Assembly (NCBI GenBank): GCA_900754475.1
Contig: CAAECY010000146.1
Location: 1 to 18,360 of the forward strand
DNA from: an uncultured Sutterella sp.
Lineage (GTDB): Bacteria; Pseudomonadota; Gammaproteobacteria; Burkholderiales; Burkholderiaceae_F
DNA length: 18,360 nt
Reading direction: 5' to 3'
Shown here: one piece after another, positions 7,504 to 14,776 of the stretch
Numbering within the stretch: position 1 is the first letter of the stretch
Layout of the letters: each line of letters starts with the position of its first letter
The notes under the pieces: generated by a model
Databases searched by the model: none
The model's input: the letters and a program-made list of their open reading frames with translations, nothing else
Told to the model about the DNA's origin: nothing
Made by a program: the position numbers and the translations under genes

Positions 7504-7556
7504 CGCCCGAAGGCGCGGCGGCAACCTCGAGAGCGGCGAGAGCAGCGGCTGCCGCC
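7504..7556 (-). other. Hairpins after the recO stop codon
   Basis: Immediately after the recO stop, GGCGGCA (7517-7523) can pair with TGCCGCC (7550-7556). Next to it the minus strand forms CGCC-TTCG-GGCG (7515-7504), a stable UUCG tetraloop. No T-run follows, so these are more likely 3'-end protecting or weak rho-dependent elements than an intrinsic terminator. Confidence 0.35.
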
Positions 7557-7557
7557 C

Positions 7558-8451
7558 TCAGAGGCGCGTCAACTCTCCGAGAATCCGGCGGGTGTGCATC
7601 GTGCGGGGACCCAAGTGAAACTGAATGAGTTCCCGCAGAATATCACGCGCCGAACGCACTTTGGCGGGCGTCGAAAAGTCGTCCGCAAGGAGCGCCGCAA
7701 CGGCCTCGGCCGTGTAGCGACCCGCTTTGGGGGAAAGCGCTTCGGGCGGCAGACTCCCTTCGACGTGAAGCGCGCCGTCGCTCACGACGTAGCGCTCCGT
7801 GCGGGAAAGCGCTCCCCGGCCCGCGACATTTGCAACATTCGGGCCCCAGCCGAGAATCGTGAGAAGCCCCTTTTCGAAGCGCCGCAAGCGTGCGGAACGC
7901 GCGGTCTTGTCCTCGTCCGAAAGGGCGGCGAGGGTCGAGGCGTAGAGTTCGAAAAGGCCCTCGTGCCGGTCTTCGCGCTCCGTCAAGCGCAGGACGAGCT
8001 CGTTCATGTAGAAGCCCGACAGAAGCGCTTCGCCCGTCGGGGGCGTCATCGTCCCCATCCAGTCGGCTTTGACGAGGACCTTCGCTTCGTTGCGGCCCGA
8101 CCACGCAAAGCGCAAGGGGGCAAAGGGCGTCAAGAGCCCGCGAACGAGAGAGGACGGGCGTTTCGCGCCCTTCGCGATGAGAAAAACCCGACCGTAATGC
8201 ACGGTGAGCGCGTCGACCAAGAGGCTCGACTCGCTCCAGGGGTAGGTGTGGAGAACGAACCCGAGCTCGTCGACGACGCGCTTCGGCATCGCCGCGCTCT
8301 TGGCCGCGCGCGCCTCGGGCGAGCGCACGAGCTCCAGGATGCGTTCGGCGCTCTTGCGCCGATAGAGCACGTCGGCGAGCGTCGAGGGACGCTCCGTCGA
8401 CGGGAGGCGCCCGCGGCGCGGGGCTGCGGGCGCTTCGCGTTCGTCACTCAT
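7558..8451 (-). CDS. recO: DNA repair protein RecO
   Basis: RecO helps RecR load RecA on SSB-coated single-stranded DNA in the RecF pathway. The 297-residue protein carries the family's N-terminal OB-fold pattern from about residue 58: VVDELGFVLHTYPWSESSLLVDALT, shortened here as VVDELGF...YPWSESS...VDALT, then GRVFLIAKGAKRP and LLTPFAPLRFAWSG. The helical C-terminal part ends in RDILRELIQFHLG. About 55 residues precede the normal family start, rich in Arg, Ala and Pro. The ATG at 8451 overlaps the era stop (ATGAGTGA), which supports this start through translational coupling. An alternative ATG at 8289 would give a protein of ordinary length but has no visible Shine-Dalgarno. The product is cytosolic. 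Confidence 0.92.
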   Translation of the reverse strand: MSDEREAPAAPRRGRLPSTERPSTLADVLYRRKSAERILELVRSPEARAAKSAAMPKRVVDELGFVLHTYPWSESSLLVDALTVHYGRVFLIAKGAKRPSSLVRGLLTPFAPLRFAWSGRNEAKVLVKADWMGTMTPPTGEALLSGFYMNELVLRLTEREDRHEGLFELYASTLAALSDEDKTARSARLRRFEKGLLTILGWGPNVANVAGRGALSRTERYVVSDGALHVEGSLPPEALSPKAGRYTAEAVAALLADDFSTPAKVRSARDILRELIQFHLGPRTMHTRRILGELTRL

Positions 8452-9502
8452 AGCCGAGCGTCTTCAGAGCCTTCACGTCGTCGGACCAGCCGCGGCGCAC
8501 GCGCACCCAGACTTCGAGGTGCAGGGGCTTGCCGAGCATGTCGGCGATGTCGGCGCGCGCAAGGCGCCCGATTTCGCGCAATTTCGAACCGCCTTCGCCG
8601 ATCACGATCGGCTTGTGGCTTTCGCGCTCGACGATGAGGGTCGCGACGATTTCGGCCGCGTCGTCCGTTTCGTTCCAGCGGTCGATCGTGACGGCGATGC
8701 CGTAGGGGAGTTCGTCGCCGAGCAGTCGGAAGGCCTTCTCGCGAATCGTCTCGGCAGCGAGGTACCGGGGCGAGCGGTCCGTGAACATGTCCGGGTCGAA
8801 ATAGGGAATGCTCTCGGGAAGGAACTTTTCGACTTCACCGAGAAGGTCGTCGAGCTGACGGCCCTTTTCCGCCGACACCGGAACGATCGCCGCGAAGGGG
8901 AACTTCTGCATCGATTCCGCCATGAGGGGGAGGAGCTTGTCGCGCCCCTTCAGGAGGTCGACCTTGTTGATGGCGAGGACGACATTTTTCGCGTCCTTCG
9001 GGAGGAGCTTCAGGACTTCAAGGTCCGCGGGGCGCCAGCCGACCGATTCCATCACGAAGACGACCGCGTCGACTTCGCCGAGGGTCGAGCGGACCGTGCG
9101 GTTCATGCGGCGGATGAGTTGCGAGCCCACCTTCGTCTGAAAGCCCGGCGTGTCGACGAAGATGAACTGCGCCTCGGGCTTCGTGACGACGCCGAGCACG
9201 CGGTCGCGCGTCGTCTGGGGCTTTTTCGACGTGATCGAGACCTTTTCGCCGATCAGGTGGTTGATGAGGGTCGACTTCCCGACGTTGGGGCGACCCACGA
9301 CGGCGACGTACCCGCAGCGGAAGCCCTCGGGCACGCTCGGCATCGCGGGCTTCACCGCGGCGGCAAGCATCGCTTCGAAGTCGACGTCGCCCGATGCGTC
9401 GGCGGTGACGCGCTCGACGGTTTCGTTCGTTTCGTTCATGTCGTTCGTGTCGTTCGATTCGGGAGCTTCCGGCGTCGTCGGCTTTTCGTTCAATTCGGTC
9501 AT
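8444..9502 (-). CDS. era: GTPase Era
   Basis: Era is an essential GTPase that binds the 3' end of 16S rRNA and checks 30S maturation. G1 is GRPNVGKST at 70-78. Further on are the switch segment TSKKPQTTR, G3 DTPGF, G4 NKVD and G5 VSAEKG. The C-terminal KH domain includes ERESHKPIVIGEGGSKLREI, which binds RNA. At 352 residues it is about 50 longer than the E. coli protein. The excess is an acidic, Asn/Thr/Glu-rich N-terminal tail (residues 1-58) containing a triplet-residue repeat encoded by 9-base units. The ATG at 9502 follows AAGGAG, which itself overlaps the rnc stop codon (TAAGGAG), so rnc and era are tightly linked. It overlaps recO downstream by eight bases. Confidence 0.96.
   Translation of the reverse strand: MTELNEKPTTPEAPESNDTNDMNETNETVERVTADASGDVDFEAMLAAAVKPAMPSVPEGFRCGYVAVVGRPNVGKSTLINHLIGEKVSITSKKPQTTRDRVLGVVTKPEAQFIFVDTPGFQTKVGSQLIRRMNRTVRSTLGEVDAVVFVMESVGWRPADLEVLKLLPKDAKNVVLAINKVDLLKGRDKLLPLMAESMQKFPFAAIVPVSAEKGRQLDDLLGEVEKFLPESIPYFDPDMFTDRSPRYLAAETIREKAFRLLGDELPYGIAVTIDRWNETDDAAEIVATLIVERESHKPIVIGEGGSKLREIGRLARADIADMLGKPLHLEVWVRVRRGWSDDVKALKTLGYE
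9420..9455 (-). repeat. Four tandem 9-base units inside era
   Basis: Units at 9420-9428, 9429-9437, 9438-9446 and 9447-9455 share the pattern RTKTCGTTC on the plus strand. They encode NDT-NDM-NET-NET at residues 17-28 of Era. Since the unit is a whole number of codons, slippage would change the tail length without breaking the frame. Confidence 0.8.
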
Positions 9503-9515
9503 GGTTCCTTACTCC

Positions 9516-10217
9516 TTAGCGACGGGCATGGGGCATCGTCGCGAGGCGCTTTTCCGCTTCGACGATGGCGGCTTCGGCCGCTTCCTGCTCGGCCGCGCGG
9601 CGCGACGTGGCGCGCCCCGTCGTCACGACGTCGAGCGCCGCGATGCGGCACTCGCATTCGAAGTGCCGTTCGTGCGCGGCACCCGAGGTGTGCAAAATGG
9701 CGTATTCGGGACGCGCGAGGTGCGCGCCCTGGAGCAACTCCTGAAGGCGCGTCTTCGGGTCCTTGCCGAGGGTTTCGGGCTTCAAGCTCGTCAGAATCGG
9801 CTCGTAGACGCGAAGCACCACGCCCTGTGCGGCGTCAAAGCCCGCTTCGCGAAAGACGGCGCCGAAAATCGCCTCCATGGCGTCCGCGAGAATCGAAGCG
9901 CGGCGCGGGCCGCCCGTCTTCAATTCGCCCTCGCCCATGCGGAGAAATTCGGAGAGTTCGAGGCGCTTGGCGATTTCGTGCAGGGTCTTTTCGCACACGA
10001 GGTTCGCGCGCACGCGCGAAAGCTCCCCTTCCGTGAAGTGTTGGTCGCGCAGAAAGAGCGCGTACCCGATCACGCAGTTGAGCACGGAGTCGCCGAGAAA
10101 CTCGAGGCGCTCGTTGTGTTCCTGCGCGAAGCTGCGGTGCGTGACCGCACGGCGAAGAAGCTTCTTATCGGCAAAGACGTAACCGATGCGCTCCTCAAGA
10201 AGCGAAAGATCGTTCAT
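9516..10217 (-). CDS. rnc: Ribonuclease III
   Basis: RNase III is the double-strand RNA endonuclease that processes pre-rRNA and structured mRNAs. The 233-residue protein has the catalytic signature NERLEFLGDSVL at 35-46 (metal-binding E39 and D43) and the second acidic pair in ADAMEAIFGA (D112, E115). A C-terminal double-strand RNA-binding domain starts with DPKTRLQELLQG at about 153. All catalytic residues are present. It lies 13 bases upstream of era and 175 bases after lepB, behind the lepB terminator, so it probably has its own promoter in that gap. The start ATG at 10217 has no Shine-Dalgarno at normal distance; AAGGAG lies 23 bases away with a short hairpin between. The DUF4845 gene often found between lepB and rnc in relatives is absent. 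Confidence 0.95.
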   Translation of the reverse strand: MNDLSLLEERIGYVFADKKLLRRAVTHRSFAQEHNERLEFLGDSVLNCVIGYALFLRDQHFTEGELSRVRANLVCEKTLHEIAKRLELSEFLRMGEGELKTGGPRRASILADAMEAIFGAVFREAGFDAAQGVVLRVYEPILTSLKPETLGKDPKTRLQELLQGAHLARPEYAILHTSGAAHERHFECECRIAALDVVTTGRATSRRAAEQEAAEAAIVEAEKRLATMPHARR

Positions 10218-10246
10218 CCAATTTCGGGCGCGCTCCCGGGCTCCTT
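10218..10246 (-). promoter_or_regulatory. rnc translation start: Shine-Dalgarno separated from ATG by a hairpin
   Basis: The minus strand reads AAGGAG (10246-10241), CC, then CGGG-AGCGCG-CCCG (10238-10225), then AAATTGG and ATG. If the 14-base hairpin folds, the effective spacing falls from 23 to 9 bases, which is normal. No closer purine-rich site exists. Folding is inferred from the four-base GC stem. Confidence 0.4.
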
Positions 10247-10289
10247 GCTTCGGAAATGCGCGCGCCGCCTCCAGTTCGTAGTGCGGTGC

Positions 10290-10323
10290 GACGCGTCCGT
10301 TCGCCGCGATGCGAGGACGCGTC
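10290..10323 (-). promoter_or_regulatory. Hairpin in the rnc leader
   Basis: The self-complementary 8-mer GACGCGTC occurs at 10290-10297 and again at 10316-10323. The two copies can pair across 18 bases. Each copy is also a palindrome, so alternative folds or a DNA operator are possible. E. coli rnc has a leader stem that RNase III cleaves to control its own mRNA; an equivalent role here is only an inference. Confidence 0.35.
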
Positions 10324-10330
10324 CCGCAGG

Positions 10331-10383
10331 TTCAAAAGAATCGGTCCCCGGATTCGGGCTTTTACGCCCGCCGCAGGGACCGA
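10331..10383 (-). terminator. Intrinsic terminator of lepB
   Basis: TCGGTCCC (10341-10348) pairs perfectly with GGGACCGA (10376-10383). An inner CGGGC/GCCCG stem makes a compound hairpin. On the minus strand it is followed by the T-rich TTCTTTTG (10340-10333). It begins about 10 bases after the lepB stop. Confidence 0.7.
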
Positions 10384-10392
10384 AGCGACCGC

Positions 10393-11283
10393 TCAGCGGA
10401 AGCCCCCCACGCGGCTCATGTCGCCGAAGTTCGCCCAAATAAGAACGGCGCGGCCGACCAGGTCTTCGTCGGGGACGAACCCCCAGTAGCGGCTGTCTTC
10501 GCTGTTGTCGCGATTGTCGCCCATCATGAAGTAGTGCCCTTCGGGGACGGTGCAGACGAAACCGCGCTCGTTGTAGTCGCAGGACTTTTCCTTGCGCAGA
10601 ATCCCCTGGAGGGGAACCCACGAAGGACGACGACCGTCGCGGGCGATGAGGTGATTCACCTCGCCCAGCTGTTCGTCGCGCTCTTCGAGCGTGATCATCG
10701 TCGAGTCGTCGACGAAGTCGCGGCTCCCCGTCTGCTTTTGTTCGACCCCGTTCACGTAGAGCACCTTGTCGCGGTATTCGACCGTGTCGCCCGGCAGGCC
10801 GACGACGCGCTTGATGTAGTCGACCTGCGTATCCATCGGGTACTTGAAGACGACGACGTCGCCGCGCTCGGGCGAGCCCACGGGGATGATCTTCGTGTTC
10901 GTCACGGGCAGACGAATGCCGTAGTCGAACTTGTTGACGAGGATGAAGTCCCCGATGTGCAGGGTCGGGAGCATCGAGCCCGAGGGAATGCGGAAGGGCT
11001 CGAACAAGAAGCTGCGCAAGAGAAACACGATCGCGATCACGGGAAAGAGCCCCGCCGTGTATTCGAGCCACCAGGGCTGACGGAGAATCCGTTCGCTCAG
11101 GCGATTGCGCTCGTCGATCACGGTCGCGTCGCCGCGGTCGATCGCTTCGCGGTTGTCCGCTTCGAAGCGGCGCGCCGCTTCCTCGGCCTTGCGGCGACGC
11201 TCCGGCAGAAACTTCCACCGCTCCGCCACCCAGAAGAGGAACGTCACGCACGTGAGAACGAAAAGAATGAGTGCAAAGTTCAC
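10393..11283 (-). CDS. lepB: Signal peptidase I
   Basis: LepB is the inner-membrane Ser/Lys protease that removes signal peptides from exported proteins. With the GTG start at 11283 it is 296 residues. It has a first membrane helix at about 3-20 (MNFALILFVLTCVTFLFWVA), a charged cytoplasmic loop at 21-70 and a second helix at about 75-92. The catalytic serine box PSGSMLPTL follows (S103), then DYIKRVVGLPGD with the lysine base (K158), and GHYFMMGDNRDNSEDSRYWG at 249-268. I chose GTG because GGAG stands six bases upstream and the start then falls 16 bases after the lepA stop; the longer frame to 11352 would run into lepA and adds a basic tail. The lepA-lepB order is typical of Proteobacteria. 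Confidence 0.94.
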   Translation of the reverse strand: MNFALILFVLTCVTFLFWVAERWKFLPERRRKAEEAARRFEADNREAIDRGDATVIDERNRLSERILRQPWWLEYTAGLFPVIAIVFLLRSFLFEPFRIPSGSMLPTLHIGDFILVNKFDYGIRLPVTNTKIIPVGSPERGDVVVFKYPMDTQVDYIKRVVGLPGDTVEYRDKVLYVNGVEQKQTGSRDFVDDSTMITLEERDEQLGEVNHLIARDGRRPSWVPLQGILRKEKSCDYNERGFVCTVPEGHYFMMGDNRDNSEDSRYWGFVPDEDLVGRAVLIWANFGDMSRVGGFR

Positions 11284-11299
11284 GACCGACTCCCGAAAG

Positions 11300-13093
11300 T
11301 TATTTTTCGTCGACCTGCAGGATGGCGAGGAACGCTTCCTGCGGGATTTCAACCGACCCGACCTGCTTCATGCGCTTCTTGCCGGCCTTCTGCTTTTCGA
11401 GGAGCTTGCGCTTGCGGGTGATGTCGCCGCCGTAGCACTTCGCGAGCACGTTCTTGCGCAGGGCCTTGACGTTTTCGCGCGCGATGATGTTCGCGCCGAT
11501 CGCAGCCTGGATCGACACTTCGTACATCTGACGCGGAATGAGACCGCGAAGACGCGTCACGATTTCGCGACCGCGCGGAACGGCGTTCGAGCGGTGCAGA
11601 ATCGTCGAGAGGGCGTCGACCTTCTCGCCGTTGATGAGCATGTCGACGCGCACCACGTCCGAAGCGCGGTATTCCTTGAACTCGTAGTCCATCGAGGCGT
11701 AGCCGCGGGTGAGCGACTTCATGCGGTCGAAGAAGTCGAGCACGATTTCGGCAAGCGGCAGATCGTACGTGAGGTGCACCTGACGGCCGTGGTAGGCGAG
11801 GTTCGTCTGAACGCCGCGCTTTTCCTGGCAGAGCTTCATCACGGCGCCCACGTACTCGTTCGGGACGAAAATCGTCACCTTTTCAATCGGCTCGCGAATT
11901 TCTTCGATCTTGTCGACGGGGGGAAGCTTCGAGGGGTTTTCGACCTGCACGAGCTCTCCGTTCGTCATGAGCACTTCATAGACGACGGAAGGCGCCGTCG
12001 TGATGAGGTCCATGTTGTATTCGCGTTCGAGTCGCTCCTGGACGATGTCCATGTGAAGGAGCCCCAAGAAGCCCGCGCGGAAGCCGAAGCCGAGCGCCTG
12101 CGAGACTTCGGGCTCGAACTTGAGCGCCGCGTCGTTGAGCTGGAGCTTCGTGAGCGCGTCGCGAAGCGCTTCGTACTGGTTCGATTCGACGGGGTAGAGG
12201 CCCGCAAACACCTGGGGCTTCACTTCCTTGAAGCCGGGCAGGGGCGCTTCGGCGGGCTTGGCGGCGTGCGTGATCGTGTCGCCCACGCGCGCGTCCTTCA
12301 GTTCCTTGATGCCCGCGATCACGAAGCCCACTTCGCCCGCGGTGAGTTCGGTGCGCTGCTGGCTCTTCGGAGTAAAGACCCCCACCTGTTCGACGAGGTG
12401 ATTCGCCCCCGTCGCCATGAGGGACACCTTGTCCTTCGGACGGATCGTGCCGTTCACGACGCGCACGAGCATCACGACGCCCACGTAGTTGTCGAACCAC
12501 GAGTCGATCACGAGCGCCTGAAGGGGGGCCTTCGGGTCGCCCTTCGGGGGCGGCACGTCGCGCACGACGCGCTCGAGAATGTCGTCGATCCCCATGCCGG
12601 TCTTGGCCGAACACGGAATGGCGTCCGTCGCGTCGATCCCGATCACGTCTTCGATTTCTTCGGCGGCGCCGTCGGGGTTCGCGCTCTGAAGGTCCATCTT
12701 GTTGAGGACGGGAATCACTTCAACGCCCAGGTCGATCGCGGTGTAGCAGTTCGCCACGGTCTGCGCTTCGACGCCCTGCGTCGCGTCGACGACGAGGAGC
12801 GCCCCTTCGCAGGCGGAAAGCGATCGGCTCACTTCGTAGGAAAAGTCGACGTGCCCCGGGGTATCGATGAGGTTGAGTTCGTAGATTTCGCCGTCCTTCG
12901 CCTTGTACTTGAGGGCCGCGGTCTGCGCCTTGATGGTGATGCCGCGTTCGCGCTCGAGGTCCATGCTGTCCAAGACCTGTTCGCTCATTTCACGGTCGGA
13001 GAGCCCCCCGCAGCGCTGAATGAGTCGGTCGGCGAGCGTGGACTTGCCGTGGTCGATGTGGGCGATGATCGAAAAATTCCGGATGTTTTGCAT
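11300..13093 (-). CDS. lepA: Elongation factor 4 (LepA), ribosomal back-translocase GTPase
   Basis: LepA is a ribosome-binding translational GTPase that affects translation under stress and 30S assembly. The 597-residue product matches the family length. Near the N-terminus MQNIRNFSIIAHIDHGKSTL holds the G1 loop; ERGITIKAQ, DTPGHVDFSYEV and NKMDLQ are the switch and base-recognition loops, and CSAKTG follows. The LepA-specific C-terminal domain ends in KRKLLEKQKAGKKRMK and QEAFLAIL. The ATG at 13093 gives the usual N-terminus; a TTG two codons earlier is possible. The Shine-Dalgarno is poor, and a perfect palindrome GAAAGCTTTC (13111-13120) sits just upstream. It lies behind a leader of nearly 300 bases and a candidate promoter. 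The rpoE-rseA-rseB-mucD block that commonly precedes it is absent. Confidence 0.96.
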   Translation of the reverse strand: MQNIRNFSIIAHIDHGKSTLADRLIQRCGGLSDREMSEQVLDSMDLERERGITIKAQTAALKYKAKDGEIYELNLIDTPGHVDFSYEVSRSLSACEGALLVVDATQGVEAQTVANCYTAIDLGVEVIPVLNKMDLQSANPDGAAEEIEDVIGIDATDAIPCSAKTGMGIDDILERVVRDVPPPKGDPKAPLQALVIDSWFDNYVGVVMLVRVVNGTIRPKDKVSLMATGANHLVEQVGVFTPKSQQRTELTAGEVGFVIAGIKELKDARVGDTITHAAKPAEAPLPGFKEVKPQVFAGLYPVESNQYEALRDALTKLQLNDAALKFEPEVSQALGFGFRAGFLGLLHMDIVQERLEREYNMDLITTAPSVVYEVLMTNGELVQVENPSKLPPVDKIEEIREPIEKVTIFVPNEYVGAVMKLCQEKRGVQTNLAYHGRQVHLTYDLPLAEIVLDFFDRMKSLTRGYASMDYEFKEYRASDVVRVDMLINGEKVDALSTILHRSNAVPRGREIVTRLRGLIPRQMYEVSIQAAIGANIIARENVKALRKNVLAKCYGGDITRKRKLLEKQKAGKKRMKQVGSVEIPQEAFLAILQVDEK

Positions 13094-13433
13094 CGTCAAC
13101 TGAGATGAGTGAAAGCTTTCGCGTGGTGGGTCCGCTTCGCAAGGACGACCGCACGGGCGGCGCGCGCCGACGATTCCGGCTGCTCGTAAGCGTCGGAGTC
13201 GTTTTCCCGGGTCTTCCCTCCGAGGGCGCCGCAGTTTTTTGAGAAGCGGGCGCCCGTCGGGCGGACGAAATATCTATGGAACCGAATTCGGGCCGCACGG
13301 TGTCGGACGGCGTCCCGTCCTTGCGGCTGAGAGATGTTGCGAGTTGTCGACGGGCACGACGCCCGTCGGGTTCGGAGGACGTCATTTTAGCGAAGTTACC
13401 CCGTCGACGGGCGTATCGCACGATTTCCTAACG
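13094..13433 (-). other. lepA leader: 340 non-coding bases with several hairpins
   Basis: I see no credible gene. On the transcribed strand are GACGGGC-GTCGT-GCCCGTC (13367-13349), GGACGG-GACG-CCGTCC (13320-13305), GCCCG-A-CGGGC (about 13262-13252), the palindrome CGGCGCGCGCCG near 13158-13169 and GAAAGCTTTC (13120-13111). The 10-mer GTCGACGGGC appears twice (about 13347-13356 and 13403-13412). None of the stems has a T-run, so they are leader structures or operators rather than terminators. Confidence 0.4.
13384..13389 (-). promoter_or_regulatory. Candidate -10 box for lepA
   Basis: The minus strand reads GCTAAAATGAC with TAAAAT at 13389-13384, a common -10 form in Betaproteobacteria. It sits about 45 bases beyond the fabF terminator, in the right place for a new transcript. 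The -35 region is GC-rich and does not match the consensus. If correct, the 5' untranslated region is about 280 bases. Confidence 0.4.
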
Positions 13434-13473
13434 AAAAAGCACCCCGGACGACGCGTGCGTCGGGGTGCTTTTT
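13434..13473 (-). terminator. Strong terminator closing the fab cluster
   Basis: AAAAAGCACCCC (13434-13445) pairs with GGGGTGCTTTTT (13462-13473), with an additional inner GACG/CGTC pairing. The T-run after the stem on the minus strand makes it a clear intrinsic terminator, about 70 bases after the fabF stop, and the symmetric A/T flanks would let it work both ways. A second inverted repeat, CGGTTCGC/GCGAACCG (13484-13491 and 13511-13518), lies between it and the stop. Confidence 0.9.
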
Positions 13474-13540
13474 GCAAAGCCTTCGGTTCGCAAGGTGCCC
13501 GTCGGCCTCCGCGAACCGTGCCGGAGGGCTTTTAAGGCCT

Positions 13541-14776
13541 TCAGGCCGTCCAGCGCTTGTAGATGACGGTGGAGTTCGTCCCGCCGAAGCCGAACGAATT
13601 CTTCATCGCGTAGCGGATCTCCATCGGACGCGCCGCGTTCGCGCACACGTCGATGTCGCATTCGGGGTCCTGCTCGAAAACGTTGATGGTGGGAGGCGAA
13701 ATCTGCTCTTCGAGGGCCTTCACGGTGAAGACCGATTCGACGCCGCCCGCGCCCCCGAGAAGGTGCCCGGTCATCGACTTCGTGGAGTTCACGACGAGAC
13801 CCTTCACCGCGTCGCCGAAGACTTCCTTGATCGCCTTCACTTCGTTCACGTCACCGACCGGCGTCGACGTCCCGTGCGCGTTCAGGTACTGAACGTCCGC
13901 AGGGGTGATCCCCGCGTTGCGCAGCGCCATTTCCATGCAGCGGCGCGGGCCGTCGGTCGACGGAGTCGTGATGTGGTAGGCGTCGCCCGTCAAGCCGTAG
14001 CCCACGACTTCGGCGTAAATCTTCGCGCCGCGGTTGAGCGCGTGTTCGAGCTCTTCGAGAACGAGCACGCCCGCGCCTTCGCCCATCACGAAGCCGTCGC
14101 GATCCTTGTCGAAGGGGCGCGAAGCGGTCTTCGGGTCGTCGTTGCGGCGCGAGAGCGCGTGCATCGCGTCGAAGGCCCCCATGGCCAGCGGATGAATGGT
14201 CGACTCGCACCCGCCCGCGATCATCACCTTCGCGTCGCCGCGGCGGATGATGTGCATGGCTTCGCCGATCGCGTGAAGACCCGTCGAGCAGGCGGTGACG
14301 TGGGCGATGTTCGGGCCCTTGAGGTTCTTCATGATCGCAAGCTGCCCCGAGGTCATATTGATGATGCAACCCGGGATCATGAAGGGCGAAATTCGACGGG
14401 CGCCGCGTTCGCGCAGCGCGTCGTGGTTCGCGCAGATGACGGGAATGCCGCCGATGCCCGCACCGATCGCCACACCCGCTTCGGGCGAAAGCTCTTCGGT
14501 GATTTCAAGCTTCGCGTCTTCGAGCGCCATGAGGCCCGCGGCAACGCCGAAGTGCACGAACCGGTCGAAACGACGGACTTCCTTCACGCCGAGATAGGCG
14601 GAGGCGTCGAAATCCTTCACTTCGCCGGCAATCTGGCAGCCGAGGATCGAAGCGTCGAAACTCTTGACCGTATCGATCCCGCTCACGCCGGCGAGCGCGT
14701 TTTTCCAACTCGTTTCCAGATTGTTCCCGATGGGCGAAACCATGCCGAGGCCGGTAACGACGACACGACGATTCAT
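13541..14776 (-). CDS. fabF: Beta-ketoacyl-ACP synthase II
   Basis: FabF condenses malonyl-ACP with acyl-ACP in chain elongation and cis-vaccenate formation, in the cytosol. The 411-residue length is standard. The N-terminus MNRRVVVTGLGMVSPIGN is typical. The active cysteine is in TACSTGLHA (C163), the two catalytic histidines are in NAHGTSTPVGD (H301) and MTGHLLGGAGG (H338), and the conserved lysine is in STKSM (K333). The C-terminus NSFGFGGTNST completes the thiolase fold. Start ATG at 14776 is clear from homology although the Shine-Dalgarno is weak. It is separated from acpP by 458 bases containing hairpins, longer than usual for this pair, so it may be transcribed independently. A strong terminator follows. 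Confidence 0.97.
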   Translation of the reverse strand: MNRRVVVTGLGMVSPIGNNLETSWKNALAGVSGIDTVKSFDASILGCQIAGEVKDFDASAYLGVKEVRRFDRFVHFGVAAGLMALEDAKLEITEELSPEAGVAIGAGIGGIPVICANHDALRERGARRISPFMIPGCIINMTSGQLAIMKNLKGPNIAHVTACSTGLHAIGEAMHIIRRGDAKVMIAGGCESTIHPLAMGAFDAMHALSRRNDDPKTASRPFDKDRDGFVMGEGAGVLVLEELEHALNRGAKIYAEVVGYGLTGDAYHITTPSTDGPRRCMEMALRNAGITPADVQYLNAHGTSTPVGDVNEVKAIKEVFGDAVKGLVVNSTKSMTGHLLGGAGGVESVFTVKALEEQISPPTINVFEQDPECDIDVCANAARPMEIRYAMKNSFGFGGTNSTVIYKRWTA

